A stretch of 64,000 nucleotides of DNA from Gordionus sp. m RMFG-2023 (taxonomy: Eukaryota > Nematomorpha > Gordioida > Chordodea > Parachordodidae). This document shows positions 46,813 to 58,649 of this stretch, piece by piece. The notes beneath the pieces are model-generated. The model was not told the origin of the DNA and made no database searches. It saw only the letters and a program-made list of their open reading frames with translations. The position numbers and the translations under genes were made by a program. The stretch's first letter is position 1, and the number at the start of each line of letters is the position of its first letter. The DNA lies in contig NC_088775.1 in NCBI RefSeq assembly GCF_954871325.1, positions 40,463,561-40,527,560 of the forward strand. The letters run 5' to 3'.

Positions 46813-49800
46813 GTTCTCCCCACTATATGAATTCATCGTGATAACGTAATGGGGGTTTCGAAACTCTTTTTTCAAGAGTTGTATTCTCATGTTCTGCCTT
46901 TTCCACTTCTTCGGTCAACGTAACGGGTATTTCCTTCTCTTGTGTATGTGCATCCCTCAATTGATCTGCATGCTTGTTTTTAACGATCCCCTCTGATTCC
47001 ACTTCGTATTGCGCTTTTTCGTTGTAACACTTTTCCTTCATGCCACCCTGCTGTCCTTTCGTTTGCTATCCAAACTTTTTGCTGCTCTACAAACTCCCGA
47101 GGTTCAACACTTCTATCTTTGTAGTACTTTTGTTTCCATAGAGCGTTTTCCGTTCTTTCTCTCGTTGATAATTTCCACTGATCCAATGTCGTCTTAAGCG
47201 ACCTTCTAAACATCATCTCGGCAGGAGATTTACCAGTAGTTGCATTGGGAGTATTACGGTGAGTAATTAAAACATTTGCTAAATTTAACTGGTCCGGAGT
47301 CCCACATCTCCTTCCAGCATAGAAACGCGTCTTTATCGTCCGTATATATCGTTCAGCCAAACCATTCGATTTGGGGCTATAAGGGGCCGATCTAAAATGT
47401 TTTATATTGTTTTTAAAAAGAAACTTTTTTGAATTCAGATCCAGTAAACTGAGTACCGTTATCTGAGACAATGTAGCGAGGTAACCCAAATCTAGCGAAA
47501 TAATTACGCAGATTATTTATTACACTCGCCGAATTAATATGTGTTAAAATTGTTACTTCAACCCATTTGATAAAAGCGTCTACACAAATTAACCAATATT
47601 TTCCAGATACGGGGCCTGTCAAATCAATGTGTAATCGTTCCCAAGGTCGGGTAGGAATGTTCCAATTGTATAATGGCACTTCTTTAGCTCCCGGCCTTCC
47701 TTCTTGACAACTCTTACAACATTTAACAAAGTCTTCAACATCCGTATCGAGATTTGTCCAAAACACGTAATATCTACACAATGATTTCATCCCCACTATC
47801 ACAGGATGTCCTCGATGAATCACATATAAAACCTCCTTTTTTAAAATATCTGGAATAATAATTCTATCATTATAAAATAATAATCCTTCTTCGAACGAAA
47901 TATTATCTTTAATCGAAATATATTTTTTTACAATCTCCGAATATACCAATGATTTTTTATTAATTTAATAATCTCTTTTAGGTTTATATCATTGCTCGTT
48001 TCACTTACGACTTTACTGCGTGTGAAAGATAAATCCTCTATTAAATTAATTTTTAATCCTCTGATTTCTTCTTCGAATTTTTTTGTAAATTCATTGGTTT
48101 TTGCTTTCTTTACCCCCAAACGGGACAGAGCATCGGCACATTTATTTTGATTACCTGGTCTATGTATTATCTCATAATCATAATTTAATAGTTTCGTCGC
48201 CCACCGTATTAAACGGTTATTTCTTATTTTGTTAAGATCTCTTTTATCACCTAAAATATATTGTAATGGTTTATGATCAGTAACCAAGATAAAATGTCTT
48301 CCAAAAATATATTGATGAAACTTCTCGATAGCGAACATGATCGCCGAAGCCTCCCGATCAATTGTGGCATAATTCCTTTCAGCCGCCGAAAGTGTCCTCG
48401 ATGCGTAAGCAATCGGTTTCTCCTGGCCAGTAAGAAATCGGTGTGCAATAACAGCTCCTAGACCATCTTCGGAAGCGTCACAAGAAATCACGACAGGGAT
48501 ATCGGCTGAATAAGGAATTATTGTATCTTCTTTTGACAATATATTTTTAACTTTAGTAAATATTTCATTTTCTTTAGCTGACCAAAACCAACCAACATTT
48601 TTACTCGTTAGTCGGTGTAAAGGCGCACAAATAGAATGCAAATTTTTAATAAATGCCTCGTGATAATTCACTATTCCAAGAAATGAACGTAGTTCTTTAA
48701 CATTGGAAGGTGTTTTAAAATTTTTTATAGCGCTAATCTTATCTTCTGTAGGGTGAATTCCGAAACTGTCAATAACATGACCTAAATAAGTGACTGACTT
48801 TTCTCCGATTTTAATTTTATCGGTCGTTGTGGTCAGTCCAGCCTTCTCAAATCTTCTTAATACTTCTTCCAAATTAACTATGTGATCGGAATTATTCTCA
48901 CCTGCAATAATTATGTCGTCTAAAAATACACTAACCATAGGAATTCCCTTTAATAGGTTTTTCATAAAGCGTTGGAATATTATCGGAGCGCTAGTCAAAC
49001 CAAATGGAATTCTTTGGTATCGGTAATAACCGACATGTGTCGAAATTACTAAAAGGTCCCTACATTCTGGACTAACTCCGAATTGTAAAAATGCATCTCT
49101 TAAATCTATTGTTGAAAATATTTTACCACCCGCGATTTTATTTGTTAGGTCGACGAAAGTTGGTAGTAAATCGTTATCGATCGCTAGATATTTGTTGATT
49201 GTTAAACGAAAATCTCCGCATATCCGTACGGCACCGGATTTCTTTAAGATATTAACCGTTGGCGTAGCCCAAGTGATTGGAGTTATTGTTGGATCCACCT
49301 TCTCGATAACGCCTTCGTCTAAAAGTCTGTCCAACTCAGCTTCAATGGTTCGACGCAACGGAAAAGGAACTCTTCTTGCTGGTAATGCAATCGGTAACGT
49401 GTTCGGTTCTATTTGGATGACTGCCTTTTGCAGTTTGATTTCACCTAATTTTTTTTTAAAAACTTGAGGGAATTTTGAAACAATCGTATTTAAAGAGGGA
49501 ATATTCATATTCATATTTATTTTATTAATACGAACTTCTTCCGGTAGTTTTATATCAAATTCTCTAATGAAAGGCATCCCAAAAATAAGGGAATTCTCCC
49601 CTTTAACTACCCAAATAAGTAAAAATTTCGAAATATTTTTTACTTTGACTTCTACGGTACATTTACCTAGTACTTCGATTTGGATATGATTATATCCCAC
49701 TAATTTATAAGCCGGTGATAGTTGTGGTCTGCCAATACGATTCCAGGTGACCTCATCAATCCACTACACGTGGCGCCGGTATCAAACTCCATAGCTAGCT

Positions 49801-50629
49801 GCAACCCATTTATCTTCGCATCGATGGTAGCTTTATTTGAAAATGACAGGCGAGGTGTCCGTGGCAGAATCATTTGTATGGCATGGGTTCTACAATCTTT
49901 CGCTATGTGGTTTGCCTTACCGCAACGAAAGCATATCGCTTTCTTTTGAATAGAGTTAGGTTTGATACTAGGTCTATAATTATTATTAGGAATATAATTG
50001 TTACTAAAGTGTTTATTATTATTGAATCTATTGACGTTAGTATAATTATTATTTCTAAAATAATTATTTTTCGAACCCTGTGTTGGCTTATTTTTAATTA
50101 TTTAATAACTTCAGTCTGGGTTACATTTTCCAACGAAGACAGCGCGATCGCTAAACGCACAATCTCTTCAAAAGTAATATTGCCTTCGATATACTTTGAC
50201 CGAAGTTCTTTGTCCAACTCAGGTAAGCCTACTCCTAGGATAAATATATCTCTTAAAAGTTCATCAAAAGGCGGTTTTAAATTACAAAGAGAACAGACAG
50301 TTTTAACCCTAATTGAAAAGTCAATAATCGTCTCATTACATCTTTTTAGCGTAAAAAATTTTTTCCTATTTACGAAAATGCTCGAACTATCCTTGAACAC
50401 CAAATTTAAGCTTTTTATTAAAGTATCATAATTTATCATCTCTAAATTTATTGGAAAGTGAAAGTTCTTAATTTTGATAAGATTGTCTGTTCCGATATAG
50501 GCTAAAAGCAGGTCTTTTTTTGTATTTAAATCTATAATATTTCTTACTTTATAAATTAACTCCAAGTTAAATAAGTAGTCCTGAATATTTACTTTTTATT
50601 TGACGAATTCTGGAATATGGAATTTAATA

Positions 50630-50735
50630 GAAACTACTTCCATTGAGTCTTTAACTTTAATAGGGACTACTTCCATTGAATCTTCAACTTTAATAGGAGC
50701 TACTTCCATTGAGTCTTTTACTTTAAATTTAATAA
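50630..50735 (-). repeat. tandem repeat of about 33 bp near the 5' side of element B
   Basis: Three imperfect units built on CTACTTCCATTGAGTCTTT followed by an AACTTTAATAGG-like stretch. It lies in the leader/gag-start part of element B. Confidence 0.6.
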
Positions 50736-50770
50736 ATCAAATAAATCTTCTCTAAAAATATCGTCGCCAA

Positions 50771-50919
50771 TGAAGTGTTTTATTAAATAAGTAAAATAGG
50801 TAAAGTAAGTAAAAGTATATTTAATACAAAATATCACGTATATATATATCATGAATTCAATCCTTCAGGTTATATAATTTACAAACGAAAAGTTAATATT
50901 ATATTCAATTTATATTACA
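50771..50919 (-). repeat. 5' LTR of gypsy element B
   Basis: 149 bp, TGAAGTG...ATATTACA on the plus strand, followed by the outer target duplication ATAAA at 50920-50924. Confidence 0.92.
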
Positions 50920-52433
50920 ATAAAACATTGTCTATTTAAAGAAAACAGAATAATAATACCGGTGAACATGAGAAAAGAGATTTTACGCGAACTACATAAA
51001 GGAAATTTAGGTGCAGGTAAAATGAAAATGTTGGCGAGAGATTATTTGTGGCGGCCTGGAATAAACACGGAGATAGGTCTAGAGGTAAAAAATTGTGATT
51101 TATGTAATATGCGGATAACCCTCACAAAATACAAAATCCATGGGAACCAGCAACAAAGATTTTTGAACGTGTACATATTAGATTTTGCACAATTTGAAGA
51201 CAACAATCTAATGGTATTTGTGGATGCGTATAGCAAATTTCCGATCATAAAACGAATGAAAAGTATTACGACGGAATAAACTTTAAAAGAATTGATGAAA
51301 ATTATAAGCTTATTCGGAATACCACACAAAATCGTGACGGACAATGGTACGAATTTTACTAGTCAATTATTTAAAAAGTTTTGTGAAGATTATGGCATAA
51401 AACACATACTTACAGCACCTCATCATTAACACAGGACCAAATGGGACTTAATCAAACCTGTGGAAGATAACGAGAATATACTAAAGAAAAATGTCAAAGA
51501 ATAGAGAAATAGAATTAGGAGACAAGATTTGGTACAAGACGTTTAAAGAAAATATTTGGGATAAAGGAGTAGTAGTACAAAAAGAAGGCAACTTGACATA
51601 CAGAATAGATAATGGACATCACATTATCAGGAGACATTTGGATCAAATAAAAAAGAGAGCATCAATAAATAATACTGAAAAAATCTTTGGGGAACTATGA
51701 CCTACGACATAGAAAATGATTGTTATAAATAAATAAAATTTTGTAAAAAATATTTATATAAATTTTTGAAAGTGAAATGGGATGATCAATACAAACAGCA
51801 AATCAACAAGCAATGTTCAACTAACGACGTTTCAACAATGATGTTCAACCAACGATGTTTCATAATGTTCGATAATCAATTCAACTAACGATAATCAGAT
51901 GGTATAACAAACGATCTAAACGATATACTCTCGATGATAGGAAAGAACACTCTAGCTTTCGAAGGAAGAAATTTAAAAAGAAGAGGAAATGTTAAATATA
52001 ATTAAAATTGAATATTATAATTTTTGTTTAAAAGGTCTAAAATTGAATATTGTATTTTTTAGTTTAAAAGGTCAGTGATAAGAAAAAGTAAAATAAATTG
52101 TAAAGGACATATGTATTTTGTTAATATGTAAATATGATATTATAAAAAATGTATATAATGACAAGAATTTTGTATATAGATAGATATAATAAAATTAAAT
52201 TTTAAAAATCAAAAAAGAGTTAATAAAATAAATTAATCTTTTTCACTTTTTTATTACCTGCCTTCCGTGTGTTTATCAGTTACTATATTTTTTTCATTTA
52301 TGCTGGCCACTATAGTGATTAGACCACCAATAAAGCACAAAATTGGCAAATTTTTAAAATGCTGTTTGGGAGCAAAACCACCCCCCTCAAAAATTTTTAG
52401 CCCCCCCAATGGATAATCTTGGTTACGCCACTG

Positions 52434-53200
52434 GGTGGTTATCATTAATACCTGCCATCGATAGAATTTTAAAATTTTACAAACCCTTAAAAAAATACTT
52501 CATAAAGATTTTAAAAGCTGTCCAAAAATTTTGAAAAATTATTTCGAGTATGAAATAGCAGAAGCATATTTGGGATTAGTTTCACATGTAGGAAATCTAT
52601 TTCATGCAGTTAATATTCAGTTGCAATCAGAATATTCTTTATTAATAAAGATTCACAAAATCATGCTACAGCTCTGTTCATCTCAGTTAAAAATTGATAA
52701 AATTTTATGGCGCTATTGCTAAAATATTATATTAAAATGTTCAAATAATACTCTAAATAATACATTTTTAAATGAAGCAGATATTTTAAGACAATTTTAG
52801 AATATTTACAATCAAAATTTGATTTTAATAACTCTAATTACAAATGTATAAATATTATGACCTTGGAACAGAAACCATCAATTGATGGTTTTTGTAATTT
52901 AATAAATATATTAAAAATACCGAAAGACATTGATGTTTTGTTTAAGGAGATTGTAATTCACTCTATTTTTTATGATTCGCCAGAATACTTAAAGTTAGAT
53001 GGTCTAAAAGCAGAGAAATGGGTAGAATTTTTTCGTAATAACAATAAATCCCCATGCTTGGAAAAAATATGCGAGTGTGTCTTCTTCTTACCACGTTCTA
53101 ATGCCTCATCCGAGCGCATTTTTAGCCTGATGAGGACTGCCTGGAAAAAGGAGAGAAATCGGATTGCTTTACATTAGAGGCCGAGCTAATGGTTAAACCA
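52434..53200 (+). pseudogene. hAT-P alpha transposase, second part, copy II
   Basis: Resumes at the duplicated octamer with the LSLIPAIDRILKFY region and ends in the dimerisation part with FLPRSNASSERIFSLMRTAW (52857-53177). That motif is the best-preserved hAT C-terminal signature in the family. Frame broken in several places. Confidence 0.72.
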
Positions 53201-53379
53201 ATTTATAATATGTCATGCCAGGAATTTTATAAATACCTCAATAACGACGATAAACGTTTACTTCCATTATTTAAATCTCAAATAAAATATAATTAACATT
53301 ATAACTATTTAATTTTCCATATTTTTTTTATATTTTATATAATCTTATTTATAAATTCGCATAAGTAAATATATTTTTT

Positions 53380-54260
53380 ACATTGTAAATCAAAAATAAA
53401 GAGCATTACAATCTCCTCAAACAAGACATCAATGTCTATCGGTATTTTTAAAATATATGAACATTTTAATATAGTTTTAGCAATGGCGTAATAAAATTTA
53501 TTGTCAATTTTTAACGGTAAAGATGAACACATCTGCAGCATAATTTTATGAATCTTTGTTAAGATTCTTCCGATTGCAACTGCACATTAACAACATGTGG
53601 TAGATTTCCTACATGTGAAATCCTTCCTAAATATTCCTCTGCCATTCATTATTGAAAAAAATTTTTAAAATGTAAGGACAGCTTTCATAATCTATATTTA
53701 AGAAATATTTTTTTAAAGGTTTATAAAATTTTATAATTCTGTCGATGGCGGGTATTAGGAGCATATCGAAACCAACATTGTGCTGACTCAATTCTATAAA
53801 TACACTCTGTTTTTACCAAATTCACTGAAGCATTATCAGATCAGAAAGCTGACATGCAATTTATTGATAATCTAGAATCTGCTATATTTACCATTATATG
53901 GTTAGCTATGTCTTTGGATTTTTCACTATTTGAGGGGAAAAAATTTAATAGTTTAATTGAAAAGTCCTTAATTTTGTTGAAATAGCGGAGGATCAAGTGA
54001 AATATTTTAATATTTCCTATATTAGATTCATCTGTTAGAATTGCATATGTATGCCCATCTTTCAAATCGTCAAGAATTGACCTCCTGGATTTAGGTACTA
54101 AAACATTGATGATATCCTTGCTCAATTTTGTTCTACAAGTAAAGTTTTCATTTATCTTGGAGTCGTTAAATATTATGGGGAAAGATTCTACCTACATTGT
54201 AATGATAAGTAGCTCTATGAATTGTACTATAAGATAAGTGATTACAATTGCCGCAACTGT
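53380..54260 (-). pseudogene. hAT-P beta transposase arm, copy II
   Basis: Minus strand. The stretch 54125-53841 is open and encodes KSRRSILDDLKDGHTYAILT and then SEKSKDIANHIMVNIADSRL. The remainder is decayed. It is the inverted partner of the alpha arm in the same element. Confidence 0.72.
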
Positions 54261-54708
54261 AGTTGCATCTGTATTATTTCTTATTTTTGGAGTACCTTAT
54301 TATGTATTTAAACGTAAAACGTGATAATTAAGCGCCTATTCCTATAATGTTGATTTCCAATTGCGGTCTTGCGGGATATTCGCATAAAATATTGTAAAAT
54401 TAAAATCGTTTGGTTTTTTTATAAAATTTTATCTTTACATTCTTTTATATTTAAAAAAGATCGTTGGTTTTTTTTATAAATTAATATATTTTAGTAGATC
54501 AAGATGTTATTTTATTTTGTAAAATATTTACCGAATTTGCATTTATATAAACTAATTATAAAAAATAATTGGTGAACAGTTAAGTCAATTGGCCCGCAAT
54601 AAATTTTTTTTAGCAATTTTTATATTTCTACCGCCCGCAATTTTCATATTTCTCTCGCAAAATACTAAATTTCTCCCGCAATTTGAAAATTTTGACCTGG
54701 TAACCCTG

Positions 54709-55376
54709 TTCGCGATAAAAGTTTCGCTGAATTGATCTGATACGTAAAAAATTTACTTTCGTACTTTTCTTTTTCTATATGTAAAAACTTTAAATTAAAT
54801 TCTTTTTCTTTAACCTTAAAATAAATCTTCTTAAATTTTATAAAATTCTTCTTTTGTATATATGTAAATAATTATAAAAAAATAATATTTTAGTATCATC
54901 CTTTCTAATTTCCAACCTTATAATTTTAACTTTATCAAAAATAAAATTTTTTCAATTTTTTAAAAATAAAACTTTCTCCTGAAACTTTTATTCCACAGGA
55001 CATTTTTTCAAATAGTGCTTCTTCTAATGGAAATATTATAATTAAAAGTATATTTTCCTTTTTTCCAAAAGCATTTGTTTATCTTCTTTTCCAACTATAG
55101 TTTTAAGAAGCCTACAAACTTAATTATTTGTTCAATATTATTTTATGAATTAACTTAATATATTACCTTGATCTTAAACACCCTCTATAGTTTCACAATG
55201 TGCAATTTTTTTGACTGTATCAATACCATTAAAAAAGTTATATTCGTATATTTAAAATATATACCTTTGTTCCCCTCTATATAGTCTTTAAATTACTTAT
55301 ATTAGCCTTAATATGTAAAATTTTTCCTGTTGAAGAAGATAATTCTACATTGCCTAAATATGTATAAATATTTTGT
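54709..55376. other. AT-rich spacer
   Basis: Sequence to the right of hAT-P copy II. Nothing coding recognised. Confidence 0.4.
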
Positions 55377-57303
55377 TTAAAAAATAATAATTGTACTATT
55401 AACAATTCTAACAATTATATATGAACCTATCCACGGCTGCAACATTTTCCCTCCTTTCCTGTCAGCCCGACGATTATTCCACGCAAGCACTTTTACATTT
55501 ATGTGATAAAGTGCATTTTTAGCAGCATTACGAGTTTTATAATCTCGTTGCTGCTTAAGCTGAGCTTTACAATTTTTTTTAGTCTTGAATATGTCTTTCA
55601 TATTGTCTGTACTTCTTTGGTAATTGCATTCAAAGTCTATGTCAGAAAGATCATCTGGATCTGGTCTCTATCATCCTTAAATAATAAAAATAAATATTTA
55701 TTATGTATATTAATTTTATACAAATAGTGATATATATATCATACCTCACAGGGAGTAAAGCTTTCCTGCCATACATCATCTCATATGGGATGAATTTTGA
55801 GGATTCATGCCTTGATGTATTGTAGGCAAATACAATACCAGGGAAAACTCCAGGTCAATCTTTCTGATTGCCTTTTGTACACTTCAAAAGTGAATTTTGA
55901 AGAGTACGATTGGCTCTCTCTACCATGCCATTAGCCTGAGGATGGTAGGCACTTGTCACTCTTTGCTGGGTTCCCACGAGTTTGTGATATTCATTGCTCA
56001 CTTGGTTTACAAACTCGCGACCCTGATCCTTAATTTGGACCTATAAATATCATTATATTATAAAAATTTCACTTGAGCCATACCTGTATAACAGTGAATA
56101 CAAAAAGAGGGTCACTGAATGGGCTATCTTATCCTTTAAAGGCTGTGCTTCTATATATTTTGAAAAATAATCAACAGCAACTCTATATATTTATATCAAT
56201 CAATGCTCCCTGGCAATGAACACAGATCTACCCCTATTTGTGTCCATACCTTAGATGGAATAGGAATAGACTACATTCCCAAGCTTGTTTTGTCAATCGG
56301 GAATTATATCTTTGACATAGGTCGCATGATTTTACAAAGTCAATGACATCTTGCCGCATTCCTTACCACAAATATCTAAATGACATAATTGAAATGATAT
56401 GTTGTTTTTTTAAGTTTTAAGCATGTTAAAAGAAATTTTTTAAAAGTTAAATTTAAAAATTTTTTTCTATCAATTGAAAGAGATGAGTATATTGTTAATG
56501 CCTGATGTATAAATTTTTAAATTCTTTCTAAAGTGGTGAAAGCTTATTGGGTCATATCAGGTTAAAACTGAGCAATATTTACTACCTGATGTATGTTTTT
56601 AAAGTACATTTTAGAAGAGCTTTTTGGGTCATATGGCTAAATCTGAGCAATATTAAAAAAAATATTCTATCAATTGAAAGAAATTTTTATATTGAGTACT
56701 GTATCCTTGCTTATAAATTTTAGAATTTATCAATATTCATAAAAATTTAAAAACAATACTTCAATTAAAATACAATATTTAAAAAAAATTTCTATCAATT
56801 GAAAGAGATTTTTATATTAAGTACTGCAATCTTGCTTATAAATTTGAATTTATCATATATTCATAAAAGTTTAGAAACAATACTTCAATTAAAATTGAGC
56901 AATATTTAAAAAATATTCTATCAATTGAAAGAGATTTTTATATTGAGTACTGTATCCTTGCTTATAAATTGTGGAATTTATCAGTAATATTCATAAAAAT
57001 TTAGAAACAATACTTAAACCAGTCTATAAAATTATGTTATAAATAGTGTAAATATACCTTTCAACTAGTTTCATATGTCTTGTTGATTACAAAGTTACCT
57101 GATAATGACATTTCTGTGAGATTTGCCTCACATCCTCCATGGAATGAAACTAAAAGTTTTAGTTGTTGGCTAAAGAGTAGGATAACTTCAGCATTATGTA
57201 GGTGATGGTATAATTTGTCATTCTCTAAGAAAAACTTGGCACATTTGACTAAGGTTTTTAACCCATGATCGCCGATATAGGAGGTTGGGTAGGGGTTTTG
57301 CAT
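55377..57303 (-). mobile_element. integrase fossil of gypsy/Ginger/KRBA2-like type
   Basis: Minus strand, in order: N-terminal part with KCAKFFLENDKLYHHLH (57303-57061), a zinc-finger tail with VKSCDLCQRYN (about 56330), integrase core with VAVDYFSKYIEAQPLKDK, DQGREFVNQV and TSAYHPQANGMVERANRTL (about 56250-55870), and a C-terminal part with RKGGKMLQPWIGSY (55601-55377). The motifs are those of metazoan gypsy-like integrases used by Ginger transposons and GIN1/KRBA2 genes. Two gaps between conserved blocks have GT...AG-like edges, as in the intron-bearing members of this group. No RT or gag is adjacent. Broken, several breaks. Which of the three origins applies is open. Confidence 0.65.
56460..57015. 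repeat. tandem repeat of about 125 bp within the integrase fossil
   Basis: Three to four imperfect units share ATCAATTGAAAGAGATTTTT, GAGTACTGTATCCTTGCTTA and AACAATACTTCAATTAAAA. The clearest unit starts are near 56660, 56785 and 56915. It separates the N-terminal part of the integrase from its zinc-finger tail, so it could be an expanded intron. Confidence 0.7.
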
Positions 57304-57619
57304 TTAAGGTAATTATAAATATCAATGATAACATCGAGATTCACTATTTTATCATTTTTATATATTAATAAATATTTTACTTTTGGAATTTAAATTTTGA
57401 ATTCGGATGCAACTTAGTACAAATTAGATAATAAAATTAAAATTCGATTCAAAATTTAATTTCGAAAATTAAATTATAAATTTACAAGAATTTCAGTAAT
57501 ATAAAAAAAAACTCATGATCATATAAATCTCCTTATTAATATACATTGTAATTAAGATCTTTGTTATTAATCAACTCCCTCTAAACACTCTTTATCAAAG
57601 GGGGAGGTAATCTACCACA
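57304..57619. other. AT-rich spacer
   Basis: Nothing recognised. Confidence 0.4.
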
Positions 57620-58250
57620 GTGATATCTTAACTCAGAAGTATGTGATAAGGGGAGTTAATTAATCACACTACACCGACCCTGACTAACTTCTGCTCACCA
57701 GCTTTCTTAATCCTAAAGACGAACAGTACCCCGGGGGTAATATCAGACTTCTTCAGAGTTTTAAAGAACTTCATAAGATATCCCTATAATCTGAAAACTA
57801 TCCCGGCAATTGCACAAAATTTGGCCAGGGCCCAATTATCTACGAAAATTGACTTATGATTGGCTATCTATGCAATTCCGCTGGCAATATCGAGGCAAAC
57901 TCCGGTTATAATCGGGTCAACAAAGTACTTTACAAAGACAACCTATATGCTCTACAGAATATAGTCTTGGATTTTTACGACAAATTAGTAAGAACCTTCA
58001 GATATTCAGTTTATTTGGATGACATCTTAATTTACGGGGAGTCGGAAGAAACAGTAAACCGAGATACTCAAGTCTTAACAGATATGGCAGCGTTGGGGCC
58101 TAACTATCAATGATGGGAAGTTGGTATTGTACCCTAAAACCTCAATCACAAACCTGGGAATAACCCTGGATTTCATATGAAAACAGCTGAAGTAGACAAT
58201 GATAGACTGGAGTTTTTTTCATCAGTACTATACCATCATACTACACATAG
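57620..58250 (+). mobile_element. reverse-transcriptase fossil, possibly DIRS-like
   Basis: GC-richer than its surroundings. The plus strand encodes RTFRYSVYLDDILIYGESEE (about 57985-58045) with an RT YxDD box, followed by an NDGKLVLYP-like segment and an LG motif. An upstream stretch resembles a KIDL...IPLA palm segment. The style is closer to DIRS/Ngaro than to the gypsy fossils here, but no recombinase was found. Broken, several breaks, old. Confidence 0.5.
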
Positions 58251-58305
58251 ACAATAGTTCAACAAGATGGTCGCCTTGGAAGAACTGAGTGTAGGGATGA
58301 TAAAC

Positions 58306-58453
58306 GGCTCCATTTGAACCGATTTTTAAAAACGGCTGAATCAATATTTTATCCAAATGAATATTACGCAAACCGGAAGATTTTACTCATAGATAGCCCG
58401 AAAGTCAACTTATATTGAGTTAGCCGTTTTTAAAAATCGGCTCAAAACGAGCC
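58306..58453. mobile_element. 148-bp MITE with 32-bp inverted ends
   Basis: The left end starts GGCTCCATTTGAACCGATTT; the right end reverse-complemented starts GGCTCGTTTTGAGCCGATTT, and both continue to ACGGCT. About 28 of 32 positions agree. No clear target duplication. Similar TTTAAAAATCGG words occur near 18030 and 23295. Confidence 0.55.
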
Positions 58454-58649
58454 TAACTAGGTGTGCTTAACCATTACGTTTATGCTGACACATGCAAAGA
58501 TCTTCGCCCCATATTATGGATCAATGTACATCCAGACATTTATAGTTCACATTATAATGTTATCGTCGGCTTATTATATGAATTTTATAATCTGTTTTAC
58601 CTGTAATTTAATAAATTTTTGTTTATAATATACTCTTATTTTCTCTATT
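58454..58649. other. AT-rich spacer
   Basis: Nothing recognised. Confidence 0.3.

Larger units (their letters stand above)
46654..50919 (-). mobile_element. Ty3/gypsy element B with both LTRs and 5-bp TSD
   Basis: 4266 bp. LTRs at 50771-50919 (5') and 46654-46812 (3'), both TG...CA; ATAAA duplicates at 46649-46653 and 50920-50924. Inside the 5' LTR the minus strand begins TTGGCGACGAT, a plausible tRNA primer site. Before the 3' LTR lies a purine-rich tract AGTGGGGAGAA. Parts in order: gag (about 50565-49850), protease and RT with FLDD (about 49790-48600), RNase H (about 48520-48240), integrase (about 47950-46980) and a C-terminal tail. It looks structurally whole with roughly three to four breaks in the coding part. 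The near-identical LTRs mean a young insertion. It sits inside fossil C. Confidence 0.92.
45590..52240 (+). mobile_element. Ty3/gypsy fossil C, split by element B
   Basis: Plus strand. RT connection (FLGHDIDDNGIHPDEDK), RNase H (ATDASKKGLGAVLF) and tether parts lie at about 45600-46650. The integrase zinc finger (HKGNLGAGKMKMLARDYLW), core with TDNGTNFTS, and an SH3-like C-terminal part lie at about 50930-51700. It belongs to the K02A2.6-like branch of metazoan Ty3/gypsy by motif style. The gag end and palm are missing and no LTR pair is recognised. Broken, with a few breaks besides the insertion of element B. Older than B. Confidence 0.78.
45516..52433. mobile_element. TIR element inside hAT-P copy II
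   Basis: The ends are CAGTGGCGTAGAGAAGG and, reverse-complemented, CAGTGGCGTAACCAAG: ten identical terminal bases. GGTGGTTT on the left and GGTGGTTA on the right form a 7-of-8 target duplication; copy I shows the undisturbed GGTGGTTA site. Both ends and spacing fit hAT. A run of 27 C at about 45561-45587 lies just inside the left end and a C-rich stretch inside the right. Between the ends sits gypsy fossil C. Whether that fossil inserted into a small element or was carried with it cannot be told. Confidence 0.72.
44121..54708 (+). mobile_element. hAT-P copy II, interrupted by a nested insertion
   Basis: The left end is CAGGGTTGCCATG, the right end TTTTGACCTGGTAACCCTG, with TCTCCCGCAA-type repeats at both ends. 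Without the 6918-bp insert at 45516-52433 it would be 3670 bp, close to the 3457 bp of copy I minus its own insert. The alpha arm is split by the insert (about 44650-45515 and 52434-53200). The beta arm lies at 54260-53380 on the minus strand. The flanking octamers ACCACGAA and TTCGCGAT do not match, so one end may come from recombination. Confidence 0.85.

Noticed and set aside
48251-49467. Short frames on either strand across element B pol
   Set aside because: Shadows of the gypsy RT-RNase H coding sequence.
51720-52245. LTR at the 3' side of gypsy fossil C
   Set aside because: AT-rich sequence of plausible length follows the integrase, but there is no partner copy or defined TG...CA ends.
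44113-54716. Target-site duplication for hAT-P copy II
   Set aside because: The flanking octamers ACCACGAA and TTCGCGAT do not match directly; the weak inverted resemblance (6 of 8) is not enough to claim.
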